A DNA stretch of 64,000 bases from the NCBI RefSeq assembly GCF_024868665.1, contig NC_079913.1, positions 5,847,715-5,911,714 of the forward strand. Reading direction: 5' to 3'. The position numbers were made by a program, and so were the translations under genes. The DNA comes from Triplophysa rosa. Lineage: Eukaryota > Chordata > Actinopteri > Cypriniformes > Nemacheilidae. The notes under the pieces were generated by a model. The model ran no database searches. It had not been told where the DNA came from and saw nothing but the letters and a program-made list of their open reading frames with translations. This document shows positions 55,695 through 64,000 of this stretch, in pieces. Within the stretch, counting starts at the first letter, position 1; each line of letters starts with the position of its first letter.

Positions 55695-56357
55695 ATGGCT
55701 GAACAGGAAGCACCAGCGCCTCTGAAATCGCTCGATTCTCATGATCCGACATATGTCGCTTTTGTCAATAAATCCAACGAGAATGCCGAAGCGTATTGGT
55801 TAAATTTTTCGGGGATCCCAGTGTCTTACGGTGCCATAAACCCCGGAAACGCTTTGCAAATGAACACGTATATAAGTAAGTAACTTACAGTAGCTACAGC
55901 CTTACTTGTCTCATTACTTATTAAACACTAATAAGATTTATACATGCACATTTCAGCCCACCCGTGGGTCTTTAGAGCATCCGACGGCTTTCAACTGCTT
56001 GCAAACCTAAGTGAAGTTTATTTTCCTGAAGTTGGGGATTATGAGGAGGACGGATCCCCGTTGTACAAACTTGTGGATGTAACCGCCCCAGGTGAGAATC
56101 ACATAATCTGAGTCAAGCATGTGTATGTGTACGTTTGATTTGATCATGTTTCTTATAGAATTATTTGTCTGTTCTGTATGTTTTTAGTATACTCGTTACA
56201 AGAGTCCTGTACGCGTCGGATCCGAAAAATGGTGCGAAAAGAAGACGTCAACAAACTGGAAATCGCCGCGTGTTTGAAAAAGGAGATCAGCCGACCACCG
56301 AATCTACGGAGAGACTTGGAAGTTTTAGCCGCGCGGAGAGCAACGAATGGTTCATAG
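55695..56357 (+). CDS. vll: von Hippel-Lindau-like protein, three exons
   Basis: VHL-family protein; VHL is the substrate receptor of a Cullin-2/Elongin-BC ubiquitin ligase that recognises hydroxylated HIF-alpha. Exons 55695-55875, 55957-56091, 56188-56357, total 486 nt, 161 residues, versus 213 in human VHL. It lacks the acidic N-terminal repeat and starts directly before the beta domain. Beta domain: YWLNFSGIPVSYGAI (Tyr at the position of human Tyr98), then NTYISTHPWVFRASDG, which keeps the His and Trp of human His115/Trp117 but with altered neighbours and one extra residue. Alpha domain: SLQESCTRRI fits the Elongin-C BC-box pattern (S/T)LxxxCxxxI, followed by KMVRKEDVNKLEIAACLKKE. Three exons as in VHL. 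Start gccATGG is a strong context. The sequence is diverged enough to be the VHL-like paralogue rather than vhl itself; the zebrafish name vll is used from memory. Confidence 0.85.
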
Positions 56358-56483
56358 TGACATTTCTCTCTTATTTATCAAACTGCAAGCCAAAGTAACT
56401 TTTTTTTCAGCAGGGATGAGAGTCTGAAGAAGTGACCGGTGTTAAAGAAGTTGAAATGTGAAGTATGTCATTCAGCCGGTTGT

Positions 56484-57260
56484 TAAAGAGATAGTTCACC
56501 CCAAAATAAAAATGCTTTCATCTTCTGTCAATTCTGTTACTCACCCTTAAATTATTCCAAATCTGTATACATTTCTATGTTCTGATGGACACGGAGAAAG
56601 ATATTAGGAAGAGTGGCTGTAACCAAATAGTTCTTGGCCACTACTGACCACCATAGTAGGAAAAATGACAATTGTAGTCAATAGTGCCCCAGAACTGTTT
56701 GCTTGTTTACATTCTTCAAAATATCTTCTGTTGTGTTAAACAGAACAAAGACATTTATAAAGCAATGGGGTATATTGCACACGAAGCGAGAACGCATGTG
56801 TGCTAGAATCTTACTCTGTCGCTTTAAGATGCACATAGGATTACAGAGTCTATTTATCCAAACGCTACATTGTAAATCGACAACCAAAAAGGAGATGTGC
56901 TTCAGGCTATCCGTTTCAAGCTACATTCACAAATATAAAAAAAGCTAAGTAAACTTTTGCACTTACTTGAGGCATGATCACAAAGGCATATAGCAATGTT
57001 CAGCCATAGTGTTGTCGATTTTCTGGAATTTGAACGTTTTCTTGCTAGACACATCGATATCACTTGATGAAAAATTACCTCAGCGCAATGAGAGTGGAAG
57101 TGGCTTAGCTGGCTGAGATTTCAGCGGAAATACGTCATCGCCCCGAATGCATATACCCCACTATGGTAGTCAATCGTGGCTGAGAACTGTTTGGGTTCAA
57201 GCATTCTTCCAAATATCTTTCTCCGTTATCCGAACATTTTGGGGTAAACTGTTCCTTTAA
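56484..57260. mobile_element. Fold-back MITE split by about 380 bp of other sequence, 3' of the VHL-like gene
   Basis: Left part (56,484-56,770): aaagagatagttcaccccaa, attccaaatctgtatacatt, acggagaaagatattaggaa, atagtaggaaaaatgacaat, tcttcaaaatatcttctgtt. The right half (about 57,160-57,260) has ccactatggtagtcaatcgt, cattcttccaaatatctttc and tttggggtaaactgttcctt. The DNA between, from about 56,770 to 57,160, is unrelated to the family. The aataaa at 56,504-56,509 lies in the left end and could serve the VHL-like transcript. Confidence 0.75.
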
Positions 57261-57261
57261 A

Positions 57262-58900
57262 GATGGGAAAACACAGGCAGTTTCTGCAAATCTCATATTA
57301 ACCTTGAGGACCATGAAGTATGCAATACTACTGTATCTTTGAAGAGTATTTAGTTTGATCAAATTTATAAAAGAGATTATCCCTTCGTGTTGTTTACAAT
57401 ATGCACGCACACGCCGATTGCCAACAAAACACAGACATATGACTCAGTTTGGGACCGCGCCATCTATCAGTTTCAAACTATCTCCAAATCCAGCGTTATA
57501 TCCACAGTTCATATAACATTCATCACCAAAATGCAGTGAGCAAACAAACACCGCTAAACTTCTGTCAGCCGAGTGAAGCGCTATTGATGGGCGTGCTGCT
57601 CTTTCTCACGCTAGCGCGTGGTCTTTCGCTCGGTAGATGACGCGTGGGCCTGCTTTTCTGAGAGAGTGGCCAATAAAAGGGAATAGCATCCCTGTTACGA
57701 AACAGGGATCCAGAAAAACTTTCCGAAGCAAGTTGGAGTGCTGGGGAGTGTATCGAGAACAGTAATACTACGTCATATGTCCAACTCGTTTTTTATCAAG
57801 TTGCCCATGTTAAGCCAGCACGTTTAACAGCGTAAAGTAGTCAGAATGCATGAAATAGCATGTTACCCCATCTTTAAGTAGAGGAAAAACACGTGTGTAT
57901 TTTACATTCTGAGCATCGTAAATGCTTTGGTTTACTAAAAAAACAACACACAGGTTAAAACACATTCATTTTTATTTAGTACTGTACAAGGAGGAAGTGT
58001 AAATTATATAACATCTGATTTTTTAAATGCATGTATTTCTGCTTGATAAATATTGCACTTCGAATCTGGTTAATAAATAATGTAGCAGCTTCCTTTTAAA
58101 AAACTGAATGTTGTGTTTTTTACGGTTTAATTACTATTTGTAATTTATTTAAATGAGCTGACTGCCATTTCAGCATTTTGATGTTTTTAAAATGGGTCGC
58201 ATGCTGTTTCAAAACCTTTAATTTAGTATAATTGTCATTTAGTTAAATTGTTCAAATGAACATCAGTGATTGCTGTAAATAACTATTGTGATGATGTTAG
58301 CTTATAATGTTCACAAGGAAATAAATTGTTTAAAAGTAATAGCTTCCGGAATGTTAATGTTGATTCAGTCCTTTTTAGTTAGGAAGTTGAATGCTAATGT
58401 TTATAAATTATTAAGTTAAATCTGAACATCCCATACATCCACCAAATTAAGAAAAATGTGTAGGCTTGATATAAAGCTTGTTCCCAAACCATTAGCAGTA
58501 ATTTACTTAAACCAACTAAACAGGAACTACCACTAAATGAGGTACACTAAACTTAAAACAACAATATTCATAAAGCAGTAACTATCAATCACAGTTAAAA
58601 CAGATCAAGTATTTTGTACAATCATAACTTGATATAGCATTCAAATATGTGCAATCTATAAGTATTAAAGTGAGACAAATGTACAATGTTTGGAAACAAG
58701 ATGAAACTACTCCATAAAAGAAGTTACATTTTTAAACACATGCTGTGCTAAAAAGTGTACTAAAAAGAAATTTAGCGCAAAATCAGATCCCTTTTGCTGT
58801 CTAAAGAGAAAAATTAATGTGTACTCTGTAAGACTTAAATCCATATAAATGATATATGATTTTGTCTATAATGCAATGATTACTTCCCCGTAATGAATTA
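57262..58900. other. AT-rich intergenic DNA and likely tmbim4 3' UTR
   Basis: No coding exon recognised. Reverse-strand AATAAA signals at 58,917-58,922 (about 120 bp past the tmbim4 stop) and 57,971-57,976 (about 1.07 kb past) bracket the possible tmbim4 3' end. CpG-rich sequence around 57,580-57,650 is unexplained. Confidence 0.5.
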
Positions 58901-58916
58901 TAATCGTGCAAATATA

Positions 58917-58922
58917 TTTATT
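58917..58922 (-). terminator. tmbim4: Candidate tmbim4 proximal polyadenylation signal
   Basis: Reverse strand reads AAATAAATAT. It is close to the stop codon (59,040). A distal AATAAA at 57,971-57,976 is an alternative. Confidence 0.4.
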
Positions 58923-59039
58923 TTGGCCAGATATGCTAATACAGTACTTAAAGACTATTATTTTTTTTGTAATTTCGAATCGACTCACAGCATTAAAGTA
59001 CCCATAATTCACCACTGAAACTGAAGAACATCAAAGCAT

Positions 59040-61335
59040 TCAGTGTTTCTTCAGGGAGTCAAGAATGCGCAGAATATACAGGAAGAGGTTGACTATGTCC
59101 AGGTACAGATTGATGGACGCCAGGACATGCTCCTCTGGTGACAGCTTGTGCATCAGCAGGTGCGTATCAAAAATGATAAACCCACAGAAGAGGAGAGCTC
59201 CGGCTCCAGCGAAAACCAGCTCCACAGTGTCGTTGTAGAAGAAGATCTAAAGGACAGTTATTTGGACGGATGTTGAAATGTGGCTTGCGTTACATAAAGT
59301 GACTTAAATAATAGACAGGTCTCAGACGGACAACTTACCCTCAGAAAGCTCGCAATGATCAGAATCCACAGGCCAGCGAACAGACTATGAGACATAAGTT
59401 TTATTAATACTAAATATGTTTGATTTACTCAAAAAAGTAATTGTGTTATTCCAAAACCACATACTGCTATTTTTTTGCTATACAATTTTGTTTTAATGTC
59501 AATGGCATTAAATGTCAAATGCAACTGAAAAAATAAAATGATCAAAATGATTTTAATTTTCTGGTAAACTGTTCCTTTAAGTACTCTAATACTTAGTAAA
59601 TCTTCTGCACAAAGACATTCATTTTCTCCTCACTGCAATTTCCTACACCAAATGGTGGATGATGCGTCACGCCGTAAGAGTTATGACCCACAAAACCCAT
59701 TATTTTATTTCAGTTTAATAACTGCAAAGAAGAATGTTTCACAAGAGAGACATTCTGCCACAAATTCCTCATGGATTCGGAGCAAATGGATTAAAACAAT
59801 ATTATGGAGCTTATTTATTGTGACGAATGTGACAGGTCCGGGCCCCGAGCTGACGGGAGAGTGAGAAATACCTGGCTCCGAGTTTGCTGAAGTCCCGTTT
59901 GGACTGGAAGGTGTAGGCAGTGAGGCCCAGGAACACAGCAGAGGTGAGCACGAAGGCCTGGAGCACTACGGTGTAGTCATAAAACGTCACTTGAAAGAGA
60001 AAAACAGTATTAATTGCAGTATAATGGCTGTGTAAGTCAACATTCTGTGATTTGATGTTGCTATATAAAAAAAAAAGTACCTGCCGTAGCCACAGACAAT
60101 GACTCCAGCAGTGTCTACAAGAACATTATACATCAATTATATTACATTGTAATATCTATATTATGAATTTGAACTGGAATGGTCTAAAATACTTACAAAT
60201 CCAAACAGCAAATAAAGATTGATAGGGTGCTGGTGTCGGTATACAGCGAGGGCAAGGAGCAGGATTAAAGACCCAACAGCAGATATCAACACCAGAGCAG
60301 GACTAAAAATAAAAATAAACAGTGAATCACATTAGTGCAACTATACTTTAAAAGTTTATGTTTCATTTTAACATCTAAAATGAATAGGTGAATAATATAC
60401 ATGGCTGGTGGTCCTTTACCTTGAGTGCACAAAGCTTTTGATGGGGTCACAGAGCATAAACACACCAGACACAACAGTTGTGATAATAATCTGCAGGGAT
60501 AGGATGGTGTACACCTTGCGAAGAAAATCTAGAAAAAATGAGAGCATTCAATTTAATACATCAACCTATACAGAAAATATGTACAATATTCAATTTCATT
60601 CATAAAAATTATGAATAGAAACACATGCATAAACATGTTTTATGTAAACACTTCAGCTTAAGGTTTTATTTTCATGGTTTTAATGGGAATTGCATTGGTT
60701 TTAATAGAAAAACTGTATTTTTGTGGCTCTCTACTGGTAATGTGTTGGCTTCTGTTGGTGTGATAATATCTGACAGACGGGAAACAATCGAACACCATTA
60801 AATCCTACAGGAATAAGACCCAAAACAACTGGATAAAGGAATCGTGTGCTGGTTTTAATGGCAAACGGCTGATGGTTCATAATGGTATCTGTAATCTTAG
60901 AAACTGTTAGAATTGATATAACTTTGGTGTCTTTAGCTGGGTAAATGTCAGAACTACTGTCACATCGTTCTCAACAATCCGGTTTTACAAGTGACATTTC
61001 TAGGAAATCAATAAGCTTAATGACTGTGTCAGCTGATTCAACTGGCTGCCATTGATACGTTTGGCATTTAACTTCATCGTAGGCTACGAAAGAACGCGAA
61101 ATAAACTTAACAATGTGAAATAAAATAAGTGCACATGGATGTTAGACAAACCATCCTTAGTAACATTTTAAAATTCACGCAAAGACATCTTGCGCGACTG
61201 ATTACGTAGACCGCAATGCATTGTAAATATACGCACTGACTTACCCATCCGGATGTGCACGCTCGCGCTTGCGACGTTCGTGCCATAATTGAAATCATCC
61301 TCAATCGACGATCGTGGATATTTCTCCTCATTCAT
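59040..61335 (-). CDS. tmbim4: tmbim4, Bax-inhibitor-family membrane protein, 7 exons
   Basis: Transmembrane BAX inhibitor motif protein 4 (Golgi anti-apoptotic protein, lifeguard 4), a multi-span Golgi/ER protein linked to calcium handling and cell survival. Coding exons: 61335-61245, 60528-60420, 60302-60197, 60114-60081, 59989-59872, 59384-59339, 59246-59040; total 711 nt, 236 residues (human 238). The N-terminus [20 protein letters not shown] is nearly identical to human. Hydrophobic segments are carried by exons 2-7, e.g. [58 protein letters not shown]. The family signature [20 protein letters not shown] is followed by [16 protein letters not shown] and the C-terminus DSLKKH. All introns are GT-AG and phases agree. 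Its tail-to-tail partner is the VHL-like gene. Confidence 0.97.
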
Positions 61336-64000
61336 GTTTGATGGATTAATTTAGGTTTCGTTAAACACTAGCGTTTTAATGGTCTCTTCCGCCTTTCTCC
61401 TGATTTCTTCTCTATCTTTTGGGCTTTTTCCAGCTGCTTGAGGATGTATACTGCCACCAAGCGGAGTGTTTACCTGGAAATTCATTGAAGTCCATAAAGA
61501 AGAAAAATAAAAAGGTCCCTGCAGTGTGTAATGTGTATATATATACGTAGATTTGTCAATAAATGTTCCTTCTTATTTAATAATGTGCTGTGTAATATAC
61601 ATTCATATAACAATGTAAGTGAACTGAACTGCTTCCTCTTGTCGGAGTAGTGAGATGCACATTATAAAATCACTTTTAGTCGACAAAACAGTCGTTCTTA
61701 AATGACTGAAATGTCAAATATAGGTATAGAAATATCAAGGAGACCTCCAAATACTAGCACACGTACTACCTTCCCCACACAGGCCTAATTAATTCCTGAC
61801 TGTTCCTTTAAATCTTCCCCTTTTCACGAATAATATAAAAGAGCTTCTTGATGAAATTTCCTAACTTCTGTTGAAAAATCCACACAATCTATTCCTCCGT
61901 CATCTATCTTTGCAGACTCAGGGGGGGCTGTGCACCTGTTTCTCTCCTTTGTGGTGATGATAAGCTCACGCAAGTCTCAAACACACCCTGCGGAGAGCTC
62001 CACCTCATATTTAACCAACACATGTTCATATTCCTGCAGCCGATTCAGCTCTTTTTCATATTCTAATCGTTTTCTAACCCCAGCAGTGGTCAACAGTAAT
62101 TTCCTGCAGGTTTACCTGCAGCCTCATCTCCAAAAAGAATATTTTTCACCTTTTAGAAGGGTTCCCCTACAGTATCAGCTGAACCGTGGGACACATTTTC
62201 CACTAATGACATGCCTGTGGGTTTTAAATTGTGCCAACGCTCCAACAGAACCTGCTCACAATCTCTCCTGGGCATTCTTAACAAAATGCACTATGCCTTG
62301 CCTTGCCTTCTCCCATGAAGTCCACAAAGCATTTCATTAAAGCCTCTGTGGTGCCAGCCTTGGGGACCTGGCCACATAATTCATTTGGAAGTTCACTGTA
62401 TCCTTCGAGCCCTGTATCTGTTATCCAGGTAGGTCTGAATAACCACGTGCCATCCTGCATTCAGGGACATGTTCATCACATCAATGCTTTCATGCGGCAC
62501 ACACTGGTATCTCATTTTCTGCATCCTATCATTGCTTGTAGATTTTCCCCTATTGGAAAAAATATTACATTATGGTTAATAAAAGCTTGAATCAGCTAGA
62601 AGGCACCAATGTGGAAAACTTTCATTTATTTTTTATATTTAAACGTATTACAACATGTACTTTTCATTTTCCCTTTTTTTAAAGCCACGGTTTTCAACCT
62701 GACATAATAAAAATATCTTATGTTATATAAGCCTATAGATGCTTCGGAATGACCAATTTCTCGTTGACCACCAGATGGCGCACCACCTATTATTGTAGGA
62801 CCAACAATACAATTAAGGCATTTAAAAGAGAAAAGTAATAAAATCAGTAATTACTTACTGACCTGACCAGGTCTTTTTGCAAAGAAGTTTCTCCTTCTAT
62901 GGAATGTCAAAGGAGATTGATGGAGCTGTTTTTAGTACTATAAAAAGGATGGTGACTCGAGGCTGTCAAACTCAAAATCAATAAATAAAAAGAATAAAAT
63001 TGTTATTGTAAAAAGTAAATGTAAAAACACCGTAAAGTTTTTATCAACGTACCACCTCTATGTAAGTAAGAGACTGAAATGTAAGGCATTACTCACCAGA
63101 TTTCTTGTGGGGAAAAAAAGGGAAGGGATATTACAGAAGGAATATCGAATTTCCTTAGTAAATAATGACACATTTTTCATTTCTGTGTGAACTATACATT
63201 TCATTTTTCATTTCTGCCCAATATGGACTCATGATTTGACTAACAAATTGACATTTTCAACTGAATTTGTTGAAAACTTTTTAACGATACAATAGAAATC
63301 AAAACAAGTGAAACAATTAAATGCTTAAAGATTAAGTATCTGAGTGACTGAGATCAATTCTTGTAACCAACACCTGCACATACAAAAATAGCTACTCTAA
63401 AGAAAACTGCTTCTAAGCAAGTGTACAGATTTTTGGTTCTCAGTGTTTCATTGACAATTTTTCCATAATTCATCCTAATATTGCTTTTTACTTTTATGAA
63501 CGAAGCATGAGGCTGTACGTAACCATGGAGATGATATTGCATTTATGTCTGATATTTCATTTTGAAATCAGTCATGATATTAAGAGCTTAATTAAAGCGA
63601 TTAGCAGGGAGCTTTTAACAGCGCCATTACAGCGCCACAAAATGTGTCACGTGACAGACAGACATCATTTCAGTGTTCTCCCTCCGCTCGGTACGTTTTA
63701 TTCTTTTCTCCATTTGTCGGCCATACGAAGGATTACAGCTTTAGGAATCCCCAAATTTATACATAGACGATAAACATCATGCTAACAAAGTATTAAATTT
63801 GTACAAAAATACTTTACAGCTCATAATACCTGTCCATTAGAAATAAAAATACAATATTTCAGGGACATAACTGTGACATTGAATCATAAATTCATGGTAT
63901 ACTGAAAATGGACACCCACTATTTTATCTGGCAGTGCTTGACTTCACTGTATGTTCTCACATATGAAACATAAAAATGATTTTTATTTTTTTCAACACAA
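61336..64000. other. tmbim4 upstream DNA, no gene recognised
   Basis: Sequence near 61,336-61,480 is probably 5' UTR/promoter of tmbim4 (actcgtctcttccgcc-like CpG-poor DNA). From 61,900 to 62,460 both strands hold open frames (136 codons on plus, 60 on minus) and a reverse-strand stretch reading RLEYEKELNRLQEYEHVL that looks coiled-coil-like but is soon closed by stops. Nothing else recognisable up to the right edge. Confidence 0.5.

Noticed and set aside
55695..56357. The gene is vhl itself
   Set aside because: The translation departs from VHL at several pocket residues and in much of the alpha domain, and the neighbourhood is not that of VHL; a paralogue is more likely, though phylogeny is needed to be certain.
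61930..62340. 136-codon plus-strand frame as a gene
   Set aside because: Ser/His/Pro-rich without domain or exon context; the opposite strand looks more coding-like.

Overview
This is vertebrate genomic DNA, almost certainly from a ray-finned fish and most likely a cyprinid. Six spliced protein-coding genes with GT-AG introns can be reassembled, and the non-coding DNA is loaded with short fold-back DNA transposons whose ends resemble a repeat abundant in carp- and zebrafish-type genomes. There are no prokaryotic features. Exon boundaries below were worked out by hand from splice signals, reading phase and remembered family sequences. In every complete gene the coding exons add up to a multiple of three.

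Layout: (1) 215-331, minus: first coding exon of hmga2; the rest lies left of the window. (2) 332-20,793: about 20 kb without a recognised gene, holding repeats and a ~4.65 kb hAT-like insertion (11,254-15,907) that itself carries nested elements. (3) 20,794-31,938, minus: msrb3, five shared coding exons plus two or three alternative first coding exons, one encoding an ER signal peptide and one or two resembling mitochondrial leaders. (4) 34,042-41,573, minus: complete 13-exon lemd3 (MAN1), 862 codons. (5) 42,491-50,366, plus: complete 10-exon wif1, 379 codons, head-to-head with lemd3 across 917 bp. (6) 55,695-56,357, plus: a compact three-exon VHL-like gene, 161 codons. (7) 59,040-61,335, minus: complete 7-exon tmbim4, 236 codons. 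(8) 61,336-64,000: no recognised gene.

The order hmga2-msrb3-lemd3-wif1, with wif1 opposite in strand to the others, matches human 12q14.3. The genes are not an operon and have separate jobs: chromatin architecture (Hmga2), methionine-R-sulfoxide repair in ER and mitochondria (Msrb3), inner nuclear membrane control of Smad signalling (Lemd3), secreted Wnt inhibition (Wif1), a possible E3 substrate receptor (VHL-like) and a Golgi/ER Bax-inhibitor-family membrane protein (Tmbim4). The most interesting items are the phase-matched alternative first exons of msrb3 with a fold-back sequence beside the ER-form exon, the VHL paralogue between wif1 and tmbim4, and the nested transposon stack with readable target-site duplications.
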